This document shows, in pieces, positions 1-11,194 of a DNA stretch of 64,000 nt. Position numbers and translations under genes: made by a program. Position 1 is the first letter of the stretch. Every line of letters starts with the position of its first letter. Origin of the DNA: Motacilla alba alba (lineage: Eukaryota > Chordata > Aves > Passeriformes > Motacillidae). The notes under the pieces were generated by a model. The model was given only the letters and a program-made list of their open reading frames with translations, made no database searches and was not told the origin of the DNA. Location of the stretch: NCBI RefSeq assembly GCF_015832195.1, contig NC_052030.1, forward strand, positions 7,459,439 to 7,523,438, in the 5' to 3' direction.

Positions 1-423
1 GAGAAGTCTGAACTACTCTAACAGGGAAAATCCAGCCATACAGAAGAGAAGCCTTCTTTCAAATACTTTTTTTTTCTGCAGTTAAAGGTAGTGCTGGGGA
101 GCAGGACTGCAGGGAGTGAAAGGCTGTATCGACTGAGATGAACTGCACCAACCTGGAGGCCTTTTGCTGTGACGAGCAGCAGCACGACCTCCACGCAGGA
201 GCTCCGGAACAACCACAAGCAGCTAATTGGGTTTCCTTTCCAGTCACTCAATTTACAGCCACTTCCTGACCTCAGCTTTACAACGTTTGGAGCCTTGGTG
301 GTTTAATGAGCTCAAATTCCTGCTTTTCCACAAATGGAACCTGCCCAGGTACGTTTCTGTATCTTTCCTAGGCTGTGCCCACTGCAGAGCAGCAGCAGTT
401 GATTGCTGCTCCCCAGCCAACCC

Positions 424-439
424 TTTTTTTTTTTTTTTT
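424..439. repeat. Poly-T run (16)
   Basis: Sixteen T. No recognisable retroposon body lies beside it. Confidence 0.9.
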
Positions 440-3400
440 GAAGACCATGGGGAGGATGCTGCTTCCACTGCTCCTTCCCTGCAGCAGGCCTGGAAGAACA
501 CAGGGAGTGGTCAGACAGAGCAGCACCAGGCTGCCACATGCCAAAGGAACACCTCAGCCCAGCCTGATGCACTTCTTCCATTCCAAGGAGACAGAGCCAT
601 AACAGGCCAGACGTGACAGTCCCGTGGCAGCTTTAGGTGATGTGAGTTATGATCTATCCAATTCCCACTCCTCTCTTTGCCCCCAGCCATATGTTCCCAC
701 CTTCTCTCTTGCACCCGTACCTTTATGACTAAGTGCTGAGACAATTCAGGAAATTAGCCCAAAAAAAAAAGTAATTTTTTTTTCTCATCATGTTAGCTTT
801 GGGCTGGTTGAGCTCCCACCAGCAGTTATGAACACTTGGCTGAGGGAGAGGGAACATGTGGCCAGAAGCATCAGGGAGGGAGCTGGAGACCCCTCTCCCT
901 GTAAGATGGACCATGCTGGAAGCACAGCAAAGGGAAGGCTCTGCCTGCCCTGTTTTACAGGGATCTTCCAAAGTTCAGAGGATGAGGCTGGAACCCAACC
1001 TGGTCGTTTAAAAAGTCTGATGTCAAATAGACAATTAGCTGTTTTCTGCAATAATTACTTTGAATTTTGCTGAGCAAAACCACAGTTACAGCTACTCCAG
1101 ATCTTGCTGTTCTGTGGGAGAGATTCCCAGGATGCATCTCCCTCTGATAATCTCCTGTATATTGCTGCAACTGACTTGGGCACCTACTTAATCTGTGACC
1201 TTACAGCTCCTGTCAAGCAGACTGTGACCCTCTCTAGACTTGTATTATCCATTACCAAATTTTCATTTTTATTAAACTCAGCAGAGACTTTCTCCCTTCT
1301 CCTCTAGGAAGCATGAATTCTCTTTTGTCATTTATTCCACGAATGATTTATACCAAGAGCCTGTCAACTATAGGAGGTACTTGCTTGTGCTTACTATACC
1401 TGCAAGTAGCTCTGTCCTTTCTGGGTCATTACTAATAAAGCACTTATCCCTCATACAAGCACAAATGCCTCCCTGTGCTCTCATAGGTATTTATCTGAGC
1501 ACTTCAGAGTCCTCAGTGGATTTATCCTCACAGTGCTCTGGCGAGCTGGGCACTGATGTGATTTCTGTTACACAGATAAAGAACAGGGCTTGGAGACTGA
1601 ATTCAGCTCTTTGCTGCTTCAAGAAGACCTAATCTCCTGGTTCAGGATGCTGCAACCACCCATGATTCTGCCTCACTCCCCCCACCTGCTTCCTCTTGGG
1701 ACAGCAGGAAACTGCTCCTGGTTCATCCCACATTCTCTCCTTTACCAGGCAGCCCCACTCCAGCAGAGTATTGCTGCTCCAGCCTGCAGGAGAGAAGCCT
1801 TCAGCCCGGGGCCATTTCTTATTGTTGAAGTGCTTATGAAAGAGAGCATCACACCCCCACCTCCCAGCCTGCATGACCCAAATCATCACCCTCCATCCTG
1901 GCTCCCCGTTCACAGATGACTCATGAGATGAAGTCTCCCTGCTGCTCAGCACCATCACTCCGCAGCCAGCCAGATTTCGTGAACAACAGTAAAACAAATA
2001 TATTTGTCTTGCAACTACAGTGCCAAGACAAGCAAGGAGCAAAGCTGGGGGCCAACTGTAACACCACAGATTTTGGCAGTCAGCCCTCTTTCCAGCTCCT
2101 TATATATTTTTGTCCCAACTTTCCACCTAGGTCTCCCTCTTTTTGGTATTTCTGGGCAGATCATAACACCCACCAAAGAGCAACAAACGCCTGCGTGGCT
2201 CAGTGCTTGCCCTTGATGAATTAAGGCATCTCCACACTCTCTCCTCTCCCACTCTTTCCAGCACCACTTTATCACAGGCAAGGCTGAGAAACCTGTTGCT
2301 GCTGTGTTTCTCTTTTAAACCCTAAAGCCAACTGGCAAACTAGAATTTAACCACACAGCTGCTGAATGCAGTTCCATTAATACATGGTGGCCAAACAAAA
2401 CATTGCTTTTAAAATGCAATTTGTGCTTGGCACTGGACACTTTGGGAAAATTCAGAGCAAGATGCACTACAGACCAGCTCATAACCCTCTGCAGAAAGTG
2501 CTTTGATGCCCCCAATTTACATCTGACAGCCTTAATGCATTTTGGAAAGAGGCAGCAGAGTAGAAAGCCCCTGCACTAGTCACGATTGATGTAAGAAAAC
2601 TCATTTTTGCTTCTATTTGGTTGTAAAATTCTATGTGCGCACACACGCCATTTTCCAAAATCTAAAAAAAATCACAGCAAAATGGTGGGAAAAAAATTGA
2701 GAAATTCTGGCAAGTTATACTTTTCAGCCTGAGAAGTCCTCCTTTATTGATCCAAAACATACCTTGCAGTTTTCTGGTGGCATGGGGGAAAGGAAGGTGT
2801 AACAAAAAGCTTTCACCTGTGATTATCTTGCCTGACCCTCATGCACCTCCATCCTGCTGTACTGAGCTGCAGCTGTGCTCATCTGCACAGGTATTTATGA
2901 TGAATCTCTTGCAGACAGAATGCTTATTTCCCTACCACAATAAAAGTCAGTTCAAAGCAGGCTGCTCCCATTGAAGTCCATGGGAGATTTTTTTCCTTCC
3001 ATCAACGTGAGCAGGAGTTGGGTTGGGCTCACTGAGACAGTTTGCTCCAGGAAAATCCTCACTTGTTGATTAGGGCTCAGCAGGAACAAACACAAAGAAT
3101 ATTTTATTTTCATTGGTAACTCCCATTCCCCAAATAATTTGAAATTAATCCTCCAATTTAATTTCAAGCTGCTTTTCTGCTGCGCTTGGTTGCTGAAGGA
3201 GAAAAGATTCTGGAGAAAGCAGCACAGGTGAATTACATTTGCTCAACATTTTCAGCATTAAATAATCTGCACATAACTCAGGCTCACTCGAATGGTACAC
3301 TGCACTGACCTGACATAAAATATAGCTCTGCTAAGCCAAAAAAGATAAAACAGGGATACCTTCATATTTAAGGGAGAAACAGTGAAGGATTTCAGACTTT

Positions 3401-3741
3401 AACGAGATACAGATGCCGACCACTGAATGAATCACTCTGCCCATAATTAAAGAGTCTTCTGATGTCTGAAGACTCTTCCTGTCATGAAAACTCTTGGATG
3501 CCATTTCATCTCCATCCTAAGCCTGATTTCAGACTCAAAGAGGGGAATCCAAATGTTGATGTCACCCCAGACACCACTTATATTCTCCATTTCCCTTTTG
3601 AAGAACTTGGTATTAATTTCTGTCTATTTGGGTTTTATGTTTTTATAGGTCTTCAGGCACCCTTAGAGCTAGACAGGAGATATGAAAAATCAACAATGAA
3701 CCACGGAATTTCCAGGCACCACGCTTCAGCATTTCATGCAA

Positions 3742-3789
3742 ACCAGCATTTAAATCAGGGATTTAACCAGTATTTAAATCAGGGGTTTC
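3742..3789. repeat. Tandem repeat, 2 x 24 bp
   Basis: ACCAGCATTTAAATCAGGGA begins the first unit; the second starts at 3766 and matches at 21 of 24 positions. Because 24 is a multiple of three, the plus-strand ORF across it (3462-3893) shows an in-frame NQHLNQGF / NQYLNQGF duplication. Confidence 0.9.
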
Positions 3790-4489
3790 TCTCACTAATC
3801 CACGGTATAAAATCAGAAAATTCCACTTTTGTATACAGGAACAAAACAAAAACATTTCACAGTTTTGTTGATGTTTCAACTGTAACAATTTAAGGATTCC
3901 AGGCAAGTGAAAGCCACAAGAAGTTGGAGCTTTATTACTATTATTATGCAGCTGGGCTAGCTGGGGGTAAAAATAAAAAGAAAGGAAAAAGCAGTGTCCA
4001 GGTACACAGCCTTTACATGAGATGCCCAAAAGCTTGTGTCTTACCTGATAACTTGCCTGCCCAAAAAAGTCCCTTTTTTTGCCAATTAGGTTGGAATTCT
4101 CTATTTTCATTTGCTTATCATTACTACTCCCTGGGCATGAATAAATCTCTCAGCTTTTCTGCTATGAGGTAGAAGAATGATTTAAAAAATAATAAATAAA
4201 TCACTCCCATCTTGAGCTGAAATATCACCTGGGGGTCCTCTTGCTTCGCTGCAGCTGCAGCCTCCCCAGGGAAGCTGGCCCCCATGCTGAACTAGCTTTC
4301 CTGCTGCAAATTTCTCCTAATGTCTCTCCTGGCAGCCTCTATCCTCCCTGAAGGGTGATGCTCAGAATGAAATGTACTGCACCCACCACCAGAACTGAAG
4401 AAAGGGAACTTAGTGCTTTGAATATTTTATAGAGAACCGTATTTCTATTTCCTGATGACTTGTTTCCCCCCACAAAAAGATGCCATTGT

Positions 4490-5760
4490 GGATCCCAGGG
4501 CATTTAGTGATCAAGCTCCTGTCAACCCCAAACCCTCCACTCACACTTGATCATTTCTGGTAGAAGAGGCACCTGACCACTCCTGGTCTTTTACAGTTCA
4601 TTCCTTCTTTGCTTAGCACTGCTAAGCTGGAACCCACCTTTTTCAGACCTTTTCTATTATTCCAGGTCTCCTGGATCCTGGTCCTGAACTTGGCTGTGCT
4701 TGTACCTGTCTCAGCTTGGCAAGACCTGCAGAGTAACTGTGATCACTAGAGTTTCTTCCAAGTGTTGATGGAGAATGCTGAGGGAGCTCCACCTCTTCCA
4801 GGGACTGCTGCCTTCCTTGTACTTAGAAACAACTTCATCATCTTTATCATACTTTCCTGAAAAATATTCCCTAGGCATTACAGGCTTCCCAGCCCACAGC
4901 TCCTCCCTTCCTCCCTTTTTGAAAGATATCCCATTAAATTTTCTTTTCTACAGTCTTCTCAAGCCTCATTTGTCCTCCACAGATTTTCAAAGATTATCAC
5001 TAATGGCACTGAAATCACTTAAGCCAGTTTTCTAACTGTCTGGAGCTGAATTCCTCCAGGCTCTGCTGAGCATTCAAACCTATTCCTTCCCTTTTTTTCT
5101 GAGAGCACGCTGGCTGCAGCTGACCCTCTCAGGAAGAACAGAAGGAATAAAAAAGTCATTTAGTACTTCTGCTTTCTCGCTTCCATCTTCTGAGAGCTTT
5201 TCCTTTCCACTGAGCACTGGACTAACTCATTCCCTGGCCCAGCTCTTGCTGCAAACACATTCATAGAAACCCCTCTGGCTGCCCTTTTTGTCTTTTGCCA
5301 ATTGTGGCTCATTTGGACCTTGGCTTCTCAATTTTCTTTGCATGTTCATGATAAAATTATTCTCAATAGTTCTACCTACTCTCCAATATTTTTATGTTGC
5401 TTTTGAGTTTCGGGTCATTAAAGACACTGTGATTTAGCTGAAGTAATCTCTTACTATGTTTCCCATCTGTCCTCTCCATTAAGGGAGTTCTACTTGTGCA
5501 TTGAATTTGCTTCTCTAAGAAACCTTTAACTCTCCCAAACTTCCTCTTCACTCAGAGCAGCTTGCCAAGACTGCAGCTCTGAGCTGACTGAAATCCACTT
5601 CCCCGAAACCCATTGTCTTCCCCATGCTGCTCTCCCTACTTTCCTTCTTAATAATCAGCAGTCTGGCAATCCAGAAATGTTTTTGTTTTACAAAGGCTAT
5701 TCAGCCCAGGTGGACTCATTTCCTAAATTTCCCAAGGACTGAATTCCACTTACAGATCAG
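4490..5760. other. Pyrimidine-rich stretch around the LINE relic; no gene
   Basis: The plus strand is unusually rich in C/T runs, as expected for the complement of an A/G-rich LINE coding strand. Apart from the recognisable block at 5149-5340 I see no intact ORF, and the outer limits of any element are uncertain. Confidence 0.5.
5149..5340 (-). mobile_element. Ancient CR1/L3-like LINE relic (ORF2, N-terminal RT region)
   Basis: On the minus strand one frame reads, in order, EPQLAKDKKGSQRGFYECV, CSKSWARE, a stop (5227-5229), VSPVL, then EDGSEKAEVLNDFF. This is the block order of CR1-clade ORF2 just ahead of the reverse-transcriptase core (a NLARDVK-like motif, a KGFYKYI-like motif, VGPLL and EKAEVLNAFF in family members known to me). 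Spacing between blocks is also right. Only one stop falls within about 64 codons. Divergence is far greater than in the CR1 at 55780, so this insertion is much older. Pyrimidine-rich sequence continues on both sides (about 4490-5760) and may be the rest of the element, but I could not align it. An L2-type LINE is a less likely alternative. Confidence 0.75.
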
Positions 5761-5915
5761 TTTGCATCTGTTCTGCTTTGGGTTCTGGAGATGAACAAGG
5801 GTATACTTCAAGCACTTAAAAGAAATTTTCTTGCCAAAGCATCACAGCCAAACCTGTCCTGCTACAAAGCATCACCCCAAAATAGAGAACTGGCAAAGAA
5901 AGAAGGGAGGGGGAT

Positions 5916-5929
5916 AAAAAAAAAAAAAA
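5916..5929. repeat. Poly-A run (14)
   Basis: Fourteen A following purine-rich sequence; no retroposon body recognised. Confidence 0.9.
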
Positions 5930-7440
5930 TCAGATTTTTCTGGAAGGACAGACAACACATCCTCCAAAGCATCTGAATCTTGAGCTCAGTGTCCTTAGAA
6001 AAGGCTGCAGAATCCGCCTTGCTGCTGGCAGAAGATATAATGAAGGATTTAAGTACAGGTTGTAAAATTCTAAGTGCTGTCCTAGATAATTTATACCTTT
6101 CCAAATGATGCCTCTCCGTTCCTCAGATACGGGAGATCACCCTGGAGGAGTCAGCCCTGACCCCAGTCCTTTCAGCATCCTCCCTCTGCACAGGGGACAC
6201 TTCCATCCTGCAGCCGTGCCTCGCTCACAGCAGCAGTCGATGGGAAACAGTGACTTAGACAGAGGAGCTCAGAAAGAACAAATATTTTTATAGCAGCCCC
6301 CTAATACTTCGAGCAGGATGGGGAGACAACAGCAAGTACAAGGGAGCCATTGAAAACAGCACCGCTCCTGACATGTGCTTGGGAAGATATCTGTTATCTG
6401 GGGCTTGCCAGCTGGCTCCTGTGTGCACAGCATCACCCTGCCTTTAACTCTGTTTGCTTTGCCGTTCCCTCAAATGCAGTCTTTGCCCTGCACAAAACCC
6501 CCTCCTGCTGCCAGCTGTGATCAACCAGCCCCAGGAGCCCCTTCCAGCCAGGATGCAGCAGAGCTGGCCCCACGGGAAGCACGGCTACCCCAAACAATCC
6601 CCCAGCAGATGAACGCTGCACTGAGAAGGAAGCAAACTCTACCCAGGTCTGTGTTAATCCCACCGTCCTTCCCAACACCAAATCTGTCAATGGCTGCCTC
6701 TTGCAGCTTCGCACTGAACATCCCTGGGAGCGCCTGCACCCCACCTCCAGCTCCACCTCATCCTCCAGCAAAGCTGATTCTCCTGCCCCCACTCCTGAAG
6801 CCCAGTTACCATCCAGAAGAAATTCTCCCTGACCCTTGCAGAGAAGCAGGAGACATCATCAGCCACAAGATTAACAGAGCATAAGTATGGTGCAAACAAT
6901 GAGTTATCCACAGCCTGATCCACACTACAAGCTCAATGTCTGGCTGCTCCCCATTGGGCCATACAGCTTCTCTGAATGTTTTAAGCTTCATCTTAAGACA
7001 GTTGAGGTCCTTGCTCTGTTCCAATCTTTGGCCAAACTCCACTCCTAAGAACATCTGGACACTGTCAATTTGCCCTCTCATGCAAATTAGGACTATTACA
7101 TTCCCATACAGAAGCTCCATTTCTTCAATTAATTTGCTTTTACCCAACTATTTGCACCTCCATCAAACATCCTAAGCTCTCTGTATCAATATTTGGGTTG
7201 CCAGTTTATTTTTCTTTGTAGCTTGTTTCCATTTATGGTGTGCTTCTCCATTTAGTATTAAATCGACAGTGACAGATCACCACCCTTCTTCTAAATTCAC
7301 TAAATGGTTTAATAATATAATTTTGAGAAACAGATTTGTGGCTCGCACGCACACACCAAGGCAAAATAAAGATGACAGCGCATTTGAACAAGGCAGCAAT
7401 AAAACAGTGATAGTAATAAAGAATAAAAATGCTATATCAG

Positions 7441-7455
7441 GTTGCCATGGGAACC
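7441..7455. promoter_or_regulatory. X-box-like (RFX) site
   Basis: GTTGCCATGGGAACC is close to the RFX X-box consensus, two half sites GTNRCC and RGYAAC separated by two bases. The left half is perfect and the right half has one mismatch (GGGAAC). It lies about 100 bp from the CTCF-like site at 7556. Confidence 0.4.
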
Positions 7456-7555
7456 AGCATTCAAGGACTCCAGGTAACGTTGTAAAACATGCCACTGAGC
7501 ATAAAGCAGCTAAGCAGGTTAAGAGGTTATTTATTAGGCTGCGACATGTTGTGCA

Positions 7556-7569
7556 GTGCCCTCTGGTGA
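7556..7569 (-). promoter_or_regulatory. CTCF-like site, minus orientation
   Basis: On the minus strand TCACCAGAGGGCAC matches the CTCF core consensus CCASYAGRKGGCRS at 13 of 14 positions (first C is T). Confidence 0.55.
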
Positions 7570-8279
7570 GAGCGCAACAGAGGCACAAACGGGCTCAGAA
7601 CCAGGCTCAGGATCCAAGAGTTTGTGCCCCAGGAGCATCACCCAGGAACTGCCAGCCTGGCAGCTGCACAGCTGGGAAGGAATGGCACGGGCCACGGGCA
7701 CTGGGCACAGGTCAGGCTGGAGCAGAGCTCGAGGGGTGACACCAGGACACGCACCCACAGCTGCTCTCACTTGCCTCCTGTCCCGGCTGCGAGCACCACA
7801 GCACTCAGGGAGCCACCAAGGGCTCCAGGATCCATCTCCATAGGTGGGACGTGCCAGACTCTCCAAGGGCTGCTGCGCCTGCTGAGGGTCACGGGCCAGC
7901 TCAGATGAAAGCCACAGCAGGTATGATTAAAACCAGTAAGCACAATCCTTGGGCACGGCATGTTTTCTTAAGGACTCAAAGTAGAACTTGTTCCATGCCC
8001 AGAAATTTCACTAAAATTAGCAGCAGCTCCCCACGTGGAGGGGTTCCAAACCCAGGCTCAGAGTCCCTGGAGCTCATGGTCAGGCACCACCTCATGAGGA
8101 GCACAGAGGAATGGCTCAACAGGGTGAGCAGCCCATGTGCAAACAACAAAAATCCAATTCTGTAATTCAATTCAACTCAAGGTTAAACCAACCCAAGGTG
8201 TCCCATCCTACACAAGACAAAAATACATAGATACCAATCAAAGACAAGATGTTCTTGGGCATCTTGACAAGGTAGAACA

Positions 8280-8298
8280 CCCCCCCCACACACACACA
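8280..8298. repeat. C8 run followed by a short (AC)n tract
   Basis: Eight C then about five AC units, simple low-complexity sequence. Confidence 0.85.
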
Positions 8299-9152
8299 AG
8301 AGAGGATGCTGCAAAGCCGTTTGAGTGCCATGTGCTCCCCTGCACCCTTCACCACGACTCTCCAGGCTCCTGGGGACATGTGGCTCATGGCCATGCCCAC
8401 GACTGCCAACAGCAGACACTGAGCCTATTTCCAGGTACCTTTAGTTAACACTGAGCAGTTATCTGGGGGAGCAGAATAGACTGCTTACAAATATCACAGC
8501 ACAGGGTTTTCTTCTTTTCCCACAGGCCTTTCTGTAGGGAAATCAATACAAAATCTAGTTAAATGATTCTGAATAAACACTGTTAACGTTTTGTATAGAT
8601 TGGCTCCTCCAAAACTGAATCAGAGCTAACACCATCCTGATCCATCATCCTTCCTGCTACACCTAAAATAATAGAAATCGTAACAGAGAGAGAGGATGAT
8701 TTTTAAGTCTGCCAAAATGTGCTAAACACAAGGCATGGCTGGATTAGCTTTTTCTATTAGCAAAGCCTATTTAGCCTAATATTCTGCAGTGCTTTCCATG
8801 CAGCTTTCCTGTTGGGATGAGGGTCAGTGCGTGCCCAGCCTGCCAGCACTACTCTGCCTACAGCCAGCTCCCAAACCCACCACAGCTCTGTGGCTAGCAG
8901 CAGATTTGGATTTGTCTTTAAACTGCAGAAATACTGCTGGGAGGTGGAGGGGGGCTGGAATATGAAACCCATCTCTCCTTGTTTTCCCCTGCACCGTTAA
9001 AGCTGTCAATTCAATTCTCCTCCCACTAAGTGGCACCAATGCACCGCAAACCACAACGAAAACATCTGTACAGACAGCTTATAAATAAATATTCCCCTGT
9101 CTTCTGAGCCTGGCCCGCAGCAGGGGAAATCAAACAGGCAGGGGCTGCGTGC

Positions 9153-9178
9153 GGGAAGGGGCGGTGGGGCTGCCAGGG
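9153..9178 (+). other. G-quadruplex motif in a small GC-rich patch
   Basis: Four runs of three or four G separated by loops of 2, 4 and 6 bases (GGG, GGGG, GGGG, GGG). It sits in a 90-bp GC-rich patch (about 9108-9200) that also holds GGGGCGGTGGGG, an Sp1/KLF-like site, in otherwise AT-rich sequence. Confidence 0.6.
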
Positions 9179-11176
9179 CCAGCTCTGCCCAGCACAGCCC
9201 ACCAGGTATGGCCCTCCTCCCTCATAAAACCTTTAATTACCTTTCCATGAAGGAAACGCAGCTTACAGGGACACAAGGAAAGGGAAAAAGTCCAAGAGGT
9301 AATGTTGTGTTAGTTGCACACCCAATACCTGCTCTCTCTGTGAGAAGAAAAGCAGGGCAGGGACAGTAGCAGACATTGAAACCCATGGATTGCTGAGCCA
9401 AACCCAACCCAGAGTCCCTGCAGCTGAACTGCATTCAACCCACACCACAAATCACACCCTGAACGCCAGGCACTGCAGTTTTTCTTCCAGACAGCCCTTG
9501 TGAGGCCCTTTTGTTCAGGAGAGCTGTAAGGACTGCCCTGACTTCCTGGCTGAATCACCCGAGGCTCTGCCCAGCAAAGCCCAACACTTGTGCTACTGGA
9601 CAGCAGGTATGTGGGGCAGAAACAGCTCTGCTGGAAATCAAATCTACTGTAAAAAAACAAATCTATGGCTCAAGCTTACTGTAGCTGGGAAAAGGTTATG
9701 AAATAACAAGCCCCACTGCTGCTAACCATCAGGCAGGAACAGAAACTAGAAGGAAAAAATGTCTAGCAAATATCTTTTCACCAGTGCTCTTGAGAGAAGT
9801 GGCAATTAGCCAAAAATAGCAGTACAAATACCAACAATGAGCAGTTTGGGACATCACAGTTTCCCTTGTCGTGGTCTGTCCTTTGGAGGAGTGATGCCCA
9901 TGGTCTCTCCAAAGTGTGGAAACAAAGCTGTGTGTTGAGCAAAGAGCTGAGCAGCGCCTGGACGGGAGGAGCAGGGCCCAGCAGCAATGGATGATTGGTC
10001 TTAGTGGTTCCACCACCATCTGCCTCACATTTGCTCCAGCAGAAAGCTGCTAGAAGACAGCAGCTCTGTAACACATTCCCATGCAGGCCAGGCTGGCCAG
10101 ACACACAGAGCCCAGTGCTGGAAGCTGACACACACTGACTCCTCCAGCCTAAGGGAACTGCCTGTGGCTGACAGCCACCACACTCCAGACCAGACATACC
10201 AATCTGCCCTCCTAAATTAGCAATATGCAGTGGCCACAGAGGAATAACTTGCCTTCATCTACAACAGAGCTGAACAACCACAATCACCACCTTTTTATAC
10301 AGCAAGTCTGAGCAGTTATCCCTAAGGGGAAGAAGATATCCCTAAGGAGAGGGAAAAAGAGTTCATAGGCACCTCCTGAGTTTGTTTTTAAAACAACACA
10401 CACAGATGTAGTACTGGCATTAAACCTCCTGTGCACTGAAACCAAAACAGGGAATAAAAGAATCCCCTCGGTCTTGAAGCATTCCAAATATCCTACACTG
10501 AGCACTGGGGCATCAAGTCACTGGCCAGGGATGTTGACTTGCTTCTTTATGCTCCCTCCACCTCTCCCCACGCAATATCCAACAGCAGATTATTCTGTTG
10601 TTTGCAGTAGACTGAAGTAATTAAGCTTAACCCCAGTCCTGTGGGAGTCCCAGAGAAGGTTAGTGATCCACAGGCATGACACGCTGTTATTTATAGCTGA
10701 TTAAGTTCTATTTATCTACATTTAAATGTTGCAGGAGATGGGAAGAGATCCCAAAACACATCTGTGTCTTATTAGAAACACCAGCTGTGTGTGGTAGCTT
10801 AAAGTTTGCCTTCCTTGAGAGGTTATAAGGAAAAGAAAAACCAACCCTGAATAACTCAAATTCTTCACTGTAGCTAAATAAATTGGTGTGGTTTAGTCAT
10901 AATCTTCAAGATGTAAGCCTGCCATCCCATGCAACTGACCTGCTTCTGGGGTCAAACTCGAACCCAAAATTAGCCAGGCTGCTTTGAAGCAGTTCTGAGC
11001 ACTGTAATTGCATTTAGTTTTTACTGTAAGGCTGTCCATGTCTTAAGAGACATGAAAAAGGTGACCAGCAGGTCACAAACCAGATCTTTAGAGGCACAAC
11101 TTCTGAGCCTCTGTGCATTTCGTAACAGCACTGTGGTTTCACTAGTTAGACCCTCCTCATGTCTATGCTCCATTTT

Positions 11177-11194
11177 CACACACACACACACACA
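11177..11194. repeat. (CA)9 microsatellite
   Basis: Nine uninterrupted CA dinucleotides; the longest dinucleotide run I noticed in the window. Confidence 0.9.

Larger units (their letters stand above)
1..4489. other. Non-coding sequence; no gene seen
   Basis: AT-rich unique-looking sequence with one poly-T run and the 24-bp duplication at 3742. The longest open frame (3462-3893 plus, 143 codons) has no recognised domain and contains an acceptor-like TTTTTATAG inside it; I do not call it a gene. Confidence 0.6.
5761..9107. other. Non-coding sequence; no gene seen
   Basis: Includes moderately GC-rich stretches at 6460-6830 and 7560-7910 whose open frames overlap in several registers, plus the X-box-like and CTCF-like sites. 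No splice-bounded ORF. Confidence 0.6.

Noticed and set aside
6375..6884. 169-codon plus-strand Pro/Ser/Ala-rich frame
   Set aside because: Low-complexity product, overlapping open frames on the minus strand, and no exon signals.
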